Assembly: GCF_003696345.1 (NCBI RefSeq)
Contig: NZ_RFLX01000016.1
Location: 22,621 to 86,620 of the forward strand
Length of the DNA stretch: 64,000 nucleotides
Direction: 5' to 3'
From: Teichococcus wenyumeiae
Lineage (GTDB): Bacteria; Pseudomonadota; Alphaproteobacteria; Acetobacterales; Acetobacteraceae
The position numbers and the translations under genes were made by a program. Shown here in pieces: positions 42,004 to 51,038 of this stretch. The notes beneath the pieces were generated by a model. It did not search any database. It was not told where the DNA came from and saw nothing but the letters and a program-made list of their open reading frames with translations. Every line of letters starts with the position of its first letter. The stretch's first letter is position 1.

Positions 42004-44295
42004 TCAGAACGGCCTTGGGTCCAGGAAGCGCCGCAGGACGTTGAGGGTCAGGCGGCTGACGTTGTTCTCATAATCATTGCAGGTGAGCGCGCAGCTATAA
42101 GCGATCGACCCTGTGGAGAATACCGCGCCGCCGCCCGCCGTCGGGAAGAAGACAAGATCGGCCCGCACCCTGGCGTTCTGGTCGCCCATCAGGCCCCGGT
42201 GCAGGGTCCGGAATTCCTCGGGCACCGGCACGCCGCCGTAGCCCAGCTGGTCGGCCGTGGCGAGCCAGACGAGATCTGGCGGGGAGCCCAGCGTGGGTTC
42301 CACCCGGTCCACCTCGATGCCGGCGGCCCCGTTGCCGCGCAGGCCGAAATCGCCCAGCGGCGCATCCAGGTCGATGCCCTGCGTCAGCCAGGACAGGGCC
42401 GGGTCCCGCGCCGCCTCAAGCCAGCGGTAAGGCGCCGATGCCGTGAAGACCTGCGCGTCGAAGCCGACGCCCACCAAGCGCTGCGGCGGGCGGCCATTGG
42501 TACGCCATGTGCCGGAAGGCTCCCCGGTGAAGGCCAGGCTGTCCTCGCCGGCCTCGCCTTCCCAGGTGCGCAGGCCGATCATGCCGCGCCGCACCTCCAT
42601 GGTATGCGGCCGCGTGGGATGGAAGGCGATGCGCCAGTAGAAGCCATTGCCGCCGAGATACATGTGCCGGCCGCCGCCACGCTGATAAGCGTCGAAGGCA
42701 TCCAGCATGGGGCGCGAGACATATTCCGGGTGGGAGCCCGTGATGACGCAGGCATAGGGCCGCAGCACCTGCACGCCGTGGCGGTCGATGTCCTCGTCCG
42801 TGACGATGTCATAGTCTTGGCTGAAATGCTCCAGCCAGTCGAGGACATGGGTGTCGTTGCCATAGTTGAACACGGCGCCGCGCGGCCGCATGTTCAGGAT
42901 CGGGCGGGCACCGCTGCTGATGGTCCAGCCGCTGCCGTCGTTATGCGTGTCGTAGGTGGAGAGGCCGAGTTCGCGGTGGCTCTGCAGGTACACGTCGTCT
43001 GGGGAGAGCGCGATCACGCCCTCCAGCATGGCTTCCGCGTGCACCTGGTCCAGCCGCAGCGCGCTGTTGGCATAGGCGAGGAAGGTCGCGGTGCTGGCGA
43101 CGAAGGCAAGGCGCGACGAGGGCCGGCCAACAGGCGCGCGCACAAAAAAGGCGACAAAACTCTCCACCGGTTCCGGGCTGTCGGTCCGCGCGCGCAGGCG
43201 CAGGGCATAGAAACCGGGCTTCCAGTTGGCCGGAACAGTCAGGCAAAGGTCGGCGGCCCAGCCGGCATCGGCCATGTCGTCCCGGTGGAAGTGGATGGCG
43301 CCGTATTGCCAGGGCGCCTCAGTCCAGCTTCGCGTGCTGCCATCCCAGTTCGCGCCGGTCATGGCGCGCGCCGGCATCTGGCGCAGCAGGCCATCCAGCC
43401 GGTTGGCCGAGAGGTCATGCAGCCGGTCGGTGGGGATGCCGTCGGAAAAGTCCCAGGCGGCCAGCAGCAGCGGGTCGCCCGGTGACGGGCGCTGGGCCTC
43501 GCAAAGGCGGTGCAGCGCATCCAGCGGCAGGGGGGCACCATAGAGGCGAGGGCGGTCCAGCTTGCCGTCGAGGAGGCCCAGCACGCGCGGGGAGGGACCC
43601 TGCGCCGCCGCATGGCCTGCCATGGTCAGTGCCGTATCCATGGGCCAGGAGAGCGCTGCCGGGCCGGGTGCGGCGATATCGGCGGAACGGTCCCGCCCGG
43701 CCTGTGGGTCCAGGCTGCGCGCCATGATCCGGACTTCGCGCGCGGCGGGGTCCCAACTGCCGCCGATCAGCACCCATTCGCGCTCAGCCAGGGGATGGGG
43801 CGAGACGGCCCGCCAGCTCTGGCCGCCATCCGAGACGATGAACTCCGGCCGTCCTTCAGCGTCCAGCCCAAGGCGCCAGCCACACCCCTCGGCCTCGCAC
43901 CAGCGCGCCAGCACCGTCTGCGCCGCCGCCCCGTTGTATTCGGCGCCGGGGGCGGTGGGCCAGAGGAAGGTGCCCACGGTGAAGCCGGAGAAGGCCGTCA
44001 GCGCCGGCGCATCGGCCACGATGCCGCAGGAGCCGGGATGGAGCGGCTGGTTCCGCAGCGGCACCGGCCCGTCGATGGGCGTGCCGGGGAAGGTGAGCTT
44101 CAGCCCAGGGCCATTCGGGTCAGGGTCGGCGCAGCGCACGCGGGCCACCGCCGCTTCCGCCAGATCCAGCGCCGGGCTGGATAGGTGAAAGCGCACCTCC
44201 TCCCCCGCGGAGACAGCCAGCGGCCAGGCATAGCCCAGGATGGAGGTGGTATCGACCGTACCGGGAACCGGCATCACAGCTTGCTCTCGCCTCAT
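42004..44295 (-). CDS. N,N-dimethylformamidase-like large (beta) subunit, iron amidohydrolase
   Basis: 763 residues, almost exactly the length known for DMFase large subunits. An N-terminal concanavalin-like lectin domain (about 90-260, with FSGFTVGTFLWPT) precedes the catalytic domain. The Paracoccus enzyme is reported (from memory) to bind iron through two Tyr and one Glu (Tyr399, Tyr440, Glu521). Here Y408 (TFLAYANSAL), Y448 (LSTYDTHNDG) and E524 (TGSHPEYVS, with H522) fall at matching positions and spacing. The start ATG 44295 overlaps the small-subunit stop (ATGA); ATG 44274 is an alternative. It would hydrolyse an N-substituted amide, but the natural substrate is unknown. It is the last gene of a six-gene operon. 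Confidence 0.88.
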   Translation of the reverse strand: MRREQAVMPVPGTVDTTSILGYAWPLAVSAGEEVRFHLSSPALDLAEAAVARVRCADPDPNGPGLKLTFPGTPIDGPVPLRNQPLHPGSCGIVADAPALTAFSGFTVGTFLWPTAPGAEYNGAAAQTVLARWCEAEGCGWRLGLDAEGRPEFIVSDGGQSWRAVSPHPLAEREWVLIGGSWDPAAREVRIMARSLDPQAGRDRSADIAAPGPAALSWPMDTALTMAGHAAAQGPSPRVLGLLDGKLDRPRLYGAPLPLDALHRLCEAQRPSPGDPLLLAAWDFSDGIPTDRLHDLSANRLDGLLRQMPARAMTGANWDGSTRSWTEAPWQYGAIHFHRDDMADAGWAADLCLTVPANWKPGFYALRLRARTDSPEPVESFVAFFVRAPVGRPSSRLAFVASTATFLAYANSALRLDQVHAEAMLEGVIALSPDDVYLQSHRELGLSTYDTHNDGSGWTISSGARPILNMRPRGAVFNYGNDTHVLDWLEHFSQDYDIVTDEDIDRHGVQVLRPYACVITGSHPEYVSRPMLDAFDAYQRGGGRHMYLGGNGFYWRIAFHPTRPHTMEVRRGMIGLRTWEGEAGEDSLAFTGEPSGTWRTNGRPPQRLVGVGFDAQVFTASAPYRWLEAARDPALSWLTQGIDLDAPLGDFGLRGNGAAGIEVDRVEPTLGSPPDLVWLATADQLGYGGVPVPEEFRTLHRGLMGDQNARVRADLVFFPTAGGGAVFSTGSIAYSCALTCNDYENNVSRLTLNVLRRFLDPRPF

Positions 44296-44657
44296 GTGCC
44301 GGCGCCGCCGCCGGCGATCTCCTCGGGAAGCGGCGCCCCGGCCAGGGCCGCCCAGCGCCGCTTGAAAATCTCCCACTCCGCCTCGGCCAGGGAGGTGAAG
44401 ACCTGGTTGGGCAGGGTACGCACAGGCTGCCCCCGATGGCGCGGCAGTTGCGCCAGCATCCAGCGGCGGTTCGGCTCCACCACCACCAGGATCCAGCGCC
44501 CTTCCTCCGCTGGGTCACCCGCCCAGCGCATGCGGTGCAGCAGCTTCTGCAAGGCATCGCCGTGCGGGCCACGCGGCCGGCGGCGGAACTCCAGCGCCAG
44601 GTCGAGCCGCGATGGATCGAAGGGCCAGTGCGCCGCCGCCGGGTCGTTGACGAGCAT
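44292..44657 (-). CDS. N,N-dimethylformamidase-like small (alpha) subunit
   Basis: 121-residue protein whose gene directly precedes and overlaps (4 nt) the large-subunit gene, the same order as in DMFase operons. DMFase small subunits are about 130 residues and mainly helical. This one has the comparable motif VFTSLAEAEWEIFKRRWAA near the C-terminus and a basic stretch (EFRRRPRGPHGD). Similarity is modest, so the assignment rests on position, size and that motif. It begins 7 nt after the binding-protein stop, so it is part of the same operon. Confidence 0.7.
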   Translation of the reverse strand: MLVNDPAAAHWPFDPSRLDLALEFRRRPRGPHGDALQKLLHRMRWAGDPAEEGRWILVVVEPNRRWMLAQLPRHRGQPVRTLPNQVFTSLAEAEWEIFKRRWAALAGAPLPEEIAGGGAGT

Positions 44658-44664
44658 GCAGGCG

Positions 44665-46251
44665 TCAGGACTTGCGGACGTTGTGGAACAGCGGGAAGCC
44701 GGCCGGGATGCCGGTGATGTTCTTGCGGTATGCCGTGGGCTGGAAATAAAGCCCGGTCGGCAGGTAGGGCACGTCCTGGAAGGCCTGGATCTGCAATTCC
44801 CGCGTCAGCCGCTTCTGTTCCTCCGGGCTTTGCGCGTCCATGAACTGGTCGCGCAGCGCCTCCACCTTCGGCAGTTCCGGCCAGCCATAGGTGCCGCTCT
44901 TGCCGGGGCCCCGCACATAGGATTGCGTGGCGGGATTGAGCGCGATGACACCGGGGATGATATTGGCCCAGACGCTCCAGCCGCCGCTGTCCAGCCCGCC
45001 CTGGTTGGGCAGGCGGCTGGCCACCGAGCCCCAGTCGGAGGCTTGGTAATCCAGGTTGAGGCCGACACGGCGGAACATATCGCCCGCGATCTCGCTCTGC
45101 GCGTTCAGCACCGCGAAATCGGTGGGCACCATGAAGACCACGCGCTCGCCCTTGTAGCCGGCGGCTTCCAGATCGCGCTTGACCTTGTCGTAATTGGGGG
45201 CGCCGTTCATCGCCTCCAGCCCGTCCTCGGAGGCGAGCGGGCTGCCGGGCAGGAAGAAGCCGCAGCGCGCGTTCCACAGCGAGGTGTCGCTGCCCATCAC
45301 CGCCGTCATGTAGTCGGTCTGGTTGATGCCGGCGAGGAAGGCGCGGCGGATCGCGGGATTATCGAAGGGCGGCTGCAGGTGGTTGAAGCGGATCATGCCC
45401 ATGGTGCCGGCACGGTCCTTCACCTCCACCGCGATATTGTCGCGGCGGCGGAGCAGGGGCACGAGGTCGGGTGCCGGGCTTTCCCACCAGTCCACCTCGC
45501 CCTGCTGCAAGGCGGCGGCGGCGGTCGCGGCATCGGGCAGGGTATGCCATTCCACCCGCTCCAGATACGCGATCTTCGGCCCGGCCAGGAAGCTCGGCGT
45601 GCCATTGGGGCGCGGCTTGTAGCCATCGAAGCGCCGGTACACGGTGCGAGAACCGGCGAGCCGTTCCTCCGCCACCCAGCGGAAGGGGCCGCTGCCCACC
45701 ACCTCGGTCACCTGCGTCGTCGGCGGCTGGCTGGCCAGGCGCGCCGGCATGACGGGGCAGAAGGAGGAAGGCTTGGCCAGCGCGGTGGCCAGCAGCGGGA
45801 AGGGCTTGCTGAGCCGGATCTCCAGCACGCGGTCGGAGAGGGCGTTCATCTCCTGCGTCAGGGCGCGGATATTGCGGCCGAGCACATCCGCCTTGGTCCA
45901 GCGGTCAATGCTGGCGATGCAGTCCCGCGCCAGCACCGGCGTGCCGTCGTGGAACATCAGCCCTTCGCGGAGCGTGATCTTCCAGGTCTTGCCGTCATCC
46001 TCGATGACATGGCCTTCCACCATCTGCGGCTGCGGGTTGAAGTGCTCGTCCAGCCCATAGAGCTGGTCGAAGACCAGCATGCCATGGGTGCGGGTGACAA
46101 GGGCGGTGTTGAACACCGGGTCCACCAGGGTGAGATCCGCCGCCGGCACGAAGCGGAGCACATTGGCCCCCTGCGCCCGGGAGATGGAAGGCACGGCCAG
46201 CGATGCGGCGCCGAACGCGGCCGTCGCCTTGAACATGTCGCGTCGCTTCAT
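44665..46251 (-). CDS. ABC transporter substrate-binding protein, family 5, without adjacent permease
   Basis: 528-residue periplasmic binding protein with a Tat-like signal (MKRRDMFKATAAFGAASLAV) cleaved near SRAQG. The SBP_bac_5 core includes ITLREGLMFHDGTPVLARD. It is closely related to the proteins at 10446 and 57016. No permease or ATPase gene is in this operon, so it may hand its ligand to a transporter encoded elsewhere, such as 12034-15917 (inference). It sits between the amidase gene and the dimethylformamidase-like genes, which suggests that it binds the amide substrate of the operon. Confidence 0.93.
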   Translation of the reverse strand: MKRRDMFKATAAFGAASLAVPSISRAQGANVLRFVPAADLTLVDPVFNTALVTRTHGMLVFDQLYGLDEHFNPQPQMVEGHVIEDDGKTWKITLREGLMFHDGTPVLARDCIASIDRWTKADVLGRNIRALTQEMNALSDRVLEIRLSKPFPLLATALAKPSSFCPVMPARLASQPPTTQVTEVVGSGPFRWVAEERLAGSRTVYRRFDGYKPRPNGTPSFLAGPKIAYLERVEWHTLPDAATAAAALQQGEVDWWESPAPDLVPLLRRRDNIAVEVKDRAGTMGMIRFNHLQPPFDNPAIRRAFLAGINQTDYMTAVMGSDTSLWNARCGFFLPGSPLASEDGLEAMNGAPNYDKVKRDLEAAGYKGERVVFMVPTDFAVLNAQSEIAGDMFRRVGLNLDYQASDWGSVASRLPNQGGLDSGGWSVWANIIPGVIALNPATQSYVRGPGKSGTYGWPELPKVEALRDQFMDAQSPEEQKRLTRELQIQAFQDVPYLPTGLYFQPTAYRKNITGIPAGFPLFHNVRKS

Positions 46252-46277
46252 GGTGGTCTCTCCTGGTGGGGTGGGGT

Positions 46278-47717
46278 TCAGGCGGTAGGCAGTGTCTCTC
46301 GTGTCGGGGCGGCCAGGGGAGGGCGGTGCTGCGCCCAGGGGTGCGCGGCCTCGAAGGCGGCGCTAGCCTGCAGCACGCCAAGGTCGTCGAAGCGGCGGCC
46401 GACGATCTGCAGGCCGACCGGCAGGCCGGCCGCGGTGAAGCCGCAGGGAATGCTGGCGGCGGGGCTGCCGGACCAGTTGAAGGGGTAGCTGAACTCCGCC
46501 CACATCAGCCAGTCCCAGGGGTGCTGCGGCCAGTGCTCCGGTTGCAGGCGGTCGGCCGGGAAGGCCGCGACGCTGACCGCAGGAGTCAGCAGGAAGTCGT
46601 AATCCTCCATGAAGTCATGGATGGCGTTGCAGTAGTTGAAGCGCCGCTCCCGCATCGTCATGAACTGCGACACGGTATAGTTCTCCGTTGTGCGGATCAT
46701 GGCGACGAAGCCAGGGTCCATCTTATCCTCCCATTCCGGGAGGTACTTCAGCCGTCCGCTGAAGGTGGCCGGCCAGAAGAAGCGGGACAGCTCCGGCCCC
46801 TCCTTGCCCCAGGCCGGCGTCACCTGCTCCACCACCGCGCCCATCTCCTCGAAGGCGGATACGGCGCGCGCGACGAGGGCGGCGACCTCCGGGTCCACGC
46901 GGGCATGGCCGAGATCGGGGCTGAAGGCGACACGCTTGCCGCGCAGGTCGGCGGCAAGCTGCGCGGCATAATCCGGCGGCGTGGATTCCAGCGAGGTATA
47001 GTCCCAGGGGTGCGGGCCAGCCATGGTGCGGAGCATCAGCGCCGCATCCGTCACCGTGCGCGTCATCGGCCCGATATGCGTCGCCAGGTCGTTGTTGGAC
47101 ATCGGCCAGTTCGGCACGCGCCCATGCGTCGGCTTCAGCCCATAGATGCCGCTGAAATGCGCCGGCATGCGGATGGAGCCTGCACCGTCGCCGCCCTGGT
47201 GCAACGGCCCATAGCCCGCCGCCGTGGCGGCACCGGCGCCGGAAGACGAAGCGCCCGCGTTGTAGCCCTGCTTCCACGGATTGCTGGTGATGCCATAGAC
47301 CGGCGCCTGGCTGACGCCCTTCCAGCCCCATTCGGCGGAGGAGGTGGTCTTGCCCAGCATGACGCAGCCGGCCTCGAAGAGGCGCGCCGCGCAGGGCACG
47401 TCCACATCCGGCACGCTGCCCGCCAGGATATGCGTGCCAAAATCGGTCCGGATGCCCTTGGTGTGTTGCAGATCCTTGATGGTGACGGGCACGCCCTCCA
47501 GCGGGCGGGCCTCACCCCGCAACCAGCGCGCCTCGGACTCCCGTGCCGCCGCGCGGGCGAGGTCCGGCGTCGTGCGGGCCATGGCATTGATGCGGGGCTC
47601 GGCCTGCTCGATCTGCCCCAGCACCGCCTCCGTGACCTCGACGGGCGAGAGCGCCTTGCTCCGGTAGAGGGACAGCAGTTCGCTCGCCGGCAGGAAGCCC
47701 AGCTCCGCATTCGTCAT
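46278..47717 (-). CDS. Amidase signature family hydrolase
   Basis: 479-residue amidase. The Ser-cisSer-Lys triad is visible: Lys 81 in GVPVTIKDLQ, the serine run in YNAGASSSGAGAA (157-159), and the nucleophile Ser 181 in GGDGAGSIRMPAHFSG. The full amidase-signature region is intact. It would cleave a carboxamide to acid and ammonia or amine. It lies between the flavin monooxygenase gene (90 nt upstream) and the binding-protein gene (26 nt downstream). An aryl or alkyl amide from the dimethylformamidase-like pathway is a possible substrate (inference). Confidence 0.93.
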   Translation of the reverse strand: MTNAELGFLPASELLSLYRSKALSPVEVTEAVLGQIEQAEPRINAMARTTPDLARAAARESEARWLRGEARPLEGVPVTIKDLQHTKGIRTDFGTHILAGSVPDVDVPCAARLFEAGCVMLGKTTSSAEWGWKGVSQAPVYGITSNPWKQGYNAGASSSGAGAATAAGYGPLHQGGDGAGSIRMPAHFSGIYGLKPTHGRVPNWPMSNNDLATHIGPMTRTVTDAALMLRTMAGPHPWDYTSLESTPPDYAAQLAADLRGKRVAFSPDLGHARVDPEVAALVARAVSAFEEMGAVVEQVTPAWGKEGPELSRFFWPATFSGRLKYLPEWEDKMDPGFVAMIRTTENYTVSQFMTMRERRFNYCNAIHDFMEDYDFLLTPAVSVAAFPADRLQPEHWPQHPWDWLMWAEFSYPFNWSGSPAASIPCGFTAAGLPVGLQIVGRRFDDLGVLQASAAFEAAHPWAQHRPPLAAPTRETLPTA

Positions 47718-47807
47718 GGCGTGTCTCCGTTCAGGTGCAGTGGGGGGCCAACAGGCTTCATGCGGCGGGGCGCGGGCGGCGGAGGCCTCGCGACGCGCAT
47801 GGCGGGG

Positions 47808-49619
47808 TCAGAGGCTCGCCTCCGCCATGGCCTCGCGGAATACCTTCGGGTCGTGCACCGGGGTAGGAATGCCTTCCATCCGTGCCTTGAGTTGTAAGGC
47901 GAGGATGCGGGAATAGAAGCGCACCTGCGCCAGGTTGCCGCCCTGCAGCCAGAGGCCTTCCTGGCGCGTCGGCTTCCACATGTTGCGCAATTCGCCGGAC
48001 CAGGGGCCCGGGTCGCGCCGCGTGCCCGAGCCAAGACCCCAGACATGCCCGACCCTGCTGGCCGTGTCTTCAGAGATGAGCTGCGAGATCCAGCTTTCCA
48101 TCGGCTCGAAGCCGGTGGCGTAGACGATCAGGTCGGCAGGCAGCACGGTGCCGTCATCCAGCGCCACGCCCTCGGGCAGGATGCGCGATACCTTCACGCG
48201 GCTTTTCAGCTTGATCTCGCCGCGGATGATGAGGTCGGAGGCACCGACATCGATGTAATAGCCCGAGCCACGGCGCAGGTACTTCATCGAGAGGCCGCTC
48301 TCGTCCTCGCCGAAGTCCAGCATGAAGCCGGCTTCCTCCAGTTGGCGGTAGAACTCCGCGTCTTCCTGCCGGATCTGGTTGTAGATGGCCCGGTGCATGG
48401 CGGGCAGCAGGGCATAGGGGCGGGAAGCGGCGATGAAGTCGGCCTGTTCCGTGCCGATCCCGGCCTCCAGCGCGTCCTCGGAATAGAGCTTGTAGGCGAA
48501 GTGCCGCATCTGCGTCTCGGCGCGCACCACCAGAGTGGAGGAGCGCTGCACCATCGTGACCTGCGCGCCGCATTCCCAAAGCTCGGCGGCGATGTCATGG
48601 GCCGAGTTGTTGGAGCCGATGACCACGCAGCGCTTGCCGGCATAGGCCTCGCCGCCGCGATAGGCGCTGGAATGGCACTGCACGCCCTGGAAGCTTTCCG
48701 CGCCCTCATAGGCCGGCACCTGGGGCGCGCCGGACATGCCGGTGGCCAGCACCAGCTGCTTCGGGCGCAGGGTGACAGGCACGCCGTCCCGCACCACGCC
48801 GACCTCCCACTCACCCCGCGCCGCGTCGTAGCGCGCCCCCTCGGCCCGGGTGGAACTCCAGATGTCCAGCTCCATCAGCCCGGCATAGGCCTCCAGCCAG
48901 TCGCCCATCTGGTCCTTGGGCGTGAAGACCGGCCAATGGTCCGGGAAGGGCAGGTAGGGGAGGTGGATGTTCCAGACCGGGTCGTGCAGGCAGAGCGTGC
49001 GGTAGCGTCGGCGCCAGGCATCGCCGGGGCGGGGAAGGGCATCGATGATCAGTGCCGGCACGCCCAGGCGGCGCAGCCGCGCGCCCAGCACGATGCCGCC
49101 CTGGCCGCCGCCCACGATCAGCACCTCGGGCTGCCGCGTCGTGCCGAGGGCGCTATGCTCCTCGCGCCGCTGTTCCAACCAGCTTTTGCGGCCCGGAACG
49201 GCGCCGTGCCGCACGCCCATCTCGCGCGCGCGGCCGGCCTTCTCCTCATGGCCCTTCAGCTCCAGCGCCGCCGTCAGCAGCGTCCAGCACCGCCCGTCCT
49301 TCAGGCGCAGGTGGCCACGGGCGCGTAGCGCGCCGGTCTCGAAGCGGAACCAGGCCTCCGTGACGCCGTCCTGCTGCCGCGCGCTGCCCGGCTCCAGCCG
49401 AAAGGCCGTGGGCATGGCGCGGGGCAGGGTTTCCTCCAGCATGGCGCGGATCTGGTCCGGGCCCTCCAGGGTCACAACGGACCATGTGAAGGGCAGCAGG
49501 TCGCGCCAGTAACTCTCCGCCGCGAAGAGCGAGGCGGCGCCGGCCGCATCCCCCTGCGCGATGCGCTCCGCCAGGGTCGCGAGCCAGGCGCCTGCCAGGG
49601 ATTCTGCCGTCTCGGTCAT
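47808..49619 (-). CDS. Flavin-containing monooxygenase (class B, BVMO/FMO-like) with N-terminal SnoaL-like domain
   Basis: 603-residue FAD/NADPH monooxygenase. A SnoaL/NTF2-like domain occupies about residues 1-120 (FAAESYWRDLLPFTW). The FAD Rossmann motif is VGGGQGG (169-175), the FMO fingerprint FxGxxxHxxxY is matched by FQGVQCHSSAY (310-320), and the NADPH motif is VIGSNNSAHD (333-342). Members oxidise N or S, or insert oxygen next to a carbonyl. It follows the aminotransferase gene by 15 nt in the operon. It may oxidise the amine or ketone formed from the amide substrate (inference). Confidence 0.92.
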   Translation of the reverse strand: MTETAESLAGAWLATLAERIAQGDAAGAASLFAAESYWRDLLPFTWSVVTLEGPDQIRAMLEETLPRAMPTAFRLEPGSARQQDGVTEAWFRFETGALRARGHLRLKDGRCWTLLTAALELKGHEEKAGRAREMGVRHGAVPGRKSWLEQRREEHSALGTTRQPEVLIVGGGQGGIVLGARLRRLGVPALIIDALPRPGDAWRRRYRTLCLHDPVWNIHLPYLPFPDHWPVFTPKDQMGDWLEAYAGLMELDIWSSTRAEGARYDAARGEWEVGVVRDGVPVTLRPKQLVLATGMSGAPQVPAYEGAESFQGVQCHSSAYRGGEAYAGKRCVVIGSNNSAHDIAAELWECGAQVTMVQRSSTLVVRAETQMRHFAYKLYSEDALEAGIGTEQADFIAASRPYALLPAMHRAIYNQIRQEDAEFYRQLEEAGFMLDFGEDESGLSMKYLRRGSGYYIDVGASDLIIRGEIKLKSRVKVSRILPEGVALDDGTVLPADLIVYATGFEPMESWISQLISEDTASRVGHVWGLGSGTRRDPGPWSGELRNMWKPTRQEGLWLQGGNLAQVRFYSRILALQLKARMEGIPTPVHDPKVFREAMAEASL

Positions 49620-49634
49620 TGGCCTCGTCCCGTC

Positions 49635-50927
49635 TCAGCGATTTGCGGCGCGGATGGCCGCAACCAGGGGCTGGATCTTCTCCAGCGGCCTCACGGTGTC
49701 CCGCTTCGCCTTCAGCGCCGCGAAGGCGTCATCCGTGCGGTCGAGCGTCAGGCGGATATCGGCCTCCGTCAGCGCCGCGCAGAGAAACATGTTGTGGTAG
49801 GGGCTGAGATAGACGCCGCGATCCAGCGCCTCGACCACCCAGGCATAGCCCAGGCGGAAATCCGGGTCTTCCTCGAACAGGATCTGCGGCATCTGCGCGG
49901 GGCCTGTCTGGCGCAGGGTGAAGCCATGCGCCGCCGCCTGCTGCTGCAAGCCGTCGCGCAGCGCCTGCCCCATGGCGATGGTGTGCTCCAGGTAATCCGT
50001 CTCCCGGATCTTGCGCATCGTCGCCACGCCCGCCGCCATGGGCACGGCGGAGAACCAGAAGGAGCCTGTGGCCACGATGGAACCGGCGGCCTGGCGCGCC
50101 TTCTCCACGCCCAGCAGGGCGGAGATGGGCTGGCCATTGGCGATCGCCTTGCCCCAGCAACTGAGGTCGGGGGAAACGCCGAACTGCTCAATGCTGCAAT
50201 CCCGGTCCAGGCGGAAGCCGGCGCGCACATCGTCCACGATCAGCAGCGCCTCCGTCCGGTCGCAGATCTGGCGCGCGAGCTGCAGGAATTCCGGGTCCGG
50301 CAGGAACTGGTCCTGGAAGATCTCGTGCCGGAAGGGCGTGACCAGGATGCCGGCCAGATCGTCCCCGGCCTGGCGGGCGGCATCGGCAAGGCTTTCCGCG
50401 TCATTGTAGCGGAAGTGGATCACATGCGCCTTGTCTTCCGGCATCAGGCCGCGGCTGCTGCGCTGGGTCGCCCAGCCGGAAGCCCCGTGATAGGCGCCGC
50501 GCCCGACCAGGATCTTGCCACGGCCTGTATGGGCGCGGGCCGTGGCGATGGCCATGGAGGTGGCATCGGTGCCGTTCTTGCAGAACATGGCCCAGTCGGC
50601 GTGGCTGACCTGTGCGACCATGGCCTCGGCGAAGGCGATCATCGCCTCGGCGGGGCCGGTCATGGTGTCGCCCAGCGCGCGCTGGGCATCGGCGGCCGCC
50701 TCGATCTCAGGCTGTCCATAGCCGAATAAATTCGGCCCGAAGGCGCACATATAGTCGATGTACTCGTTGCCGTCGGCGTCCCAGAGCCGTGCGCCCCGCG
50801 CCTTGGCGAAGAATTGCGGGTAGCCCTCCGGCAGCAAGCCGACCGATTCGTGCCCGTACATTCCGTTGGGAATGACGGCACGGGCACGTTCCATCAGCGC
50901 CGTTCCCTGCGACAGACTCCGCACCAT
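49635..50927 (-). CDS. Class III aminotransferase (glutamate-1-semialdehyde aminomutase-like)
   Basis: 430-residue PLP enzyme, first gene of the minus-strand amide operon. The Schiff-base Lys is K260 in DLSCWGKAIANGQPISAL. The cofactor Asp is in LLIVDDVRAGFRLD, and the phosphate cup in CKNGTDATSMAI. The DDVRAGFR sequence replaces the common DEV-x-TGFR. Chromosomal hemL would be expected elsewhere, so this is more likely an omega-amino-acid or amine transaminase (inference). The start is ATG 50927. The promoter region is shared with a divergent TetR gene. Confidence 0.9.
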   Translation of the reverse strand: MVRSLSQGTALMERARAVIPNGMYGHESVGLLPEGYPQFFAKARGARLWDADGNEYIDYMCAFGPNLFGYGQPEIEAAADAQRALGDTMTGPAEAMIAFAEAMVAQVSHADWAMFCKNGTDATSMAIATARAHTGRGKILVGRGAYHGASGWATQRSSRGLMPEDKAHVIHFRYNDAESLADAARQAGDDLAGILVTPFRHEIFQDQFLPDPEFLQLARQICDRTEALLIVDDVRAGFRLDRDCSIEQFGVSPDLSCWGKAIANGQPISALLGVEKARQAAGSIVATGSFWFSAVPMAAGVATMRKIRETDYLEHTIAMGQALRDGLQQQAAAHGFTLRQTGPAQMPQILFEEDPDFRLGYAWVVEALDRGVYLSPYHNMFLCAALTEADIRLTLDRTDDAFAALKAKRDTVRPLEKIQPLVAAIRAANR

Positions 50928-50960
50928 GCCGTCCCACCTTTCGTTTATCGATTAAGTTCG

Positions 50961-50989
50961 ATTTCGGCATCGCGATGTCAGGCTGTCAA
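50961..50989 (-). promoter_or_regulatory. Candidate promoter with internal palindrome for the amide operon
   Basis: On the minus strand a perfect TTGACA (complement of 50984-50989) is followed after 17 nt by CGAAAT (50961-50966), a weak -10. The spacer contains the perfect 10-bp palindrome CATCGCGATG (50968-50977), a typical repressor position. The start codon of the aminotransferase gene is about 34 nt further. The divergent TetR gene begins at 51039. Confidence 0.5.
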
Positions 50990-51038
50990 TCACTTTGTTC
51001 AGCGGCTAGACAGAGGCCCGGAGGAGGACAGGATACGC

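Noticed and set aside
44185..46488. 767-codon open frame antisense to the small subunit and binding-protein genes
   Set aside because: Spans two real genes and their junction, without any domain.
49635..50927. Assignment as hemL (glutamate-1-semialdehyde aminomutase)
   Set aside because: Fold and Lys motif match the class III family, but the operon context and the DDVRAGFR variation favour a catabolic transaminase.
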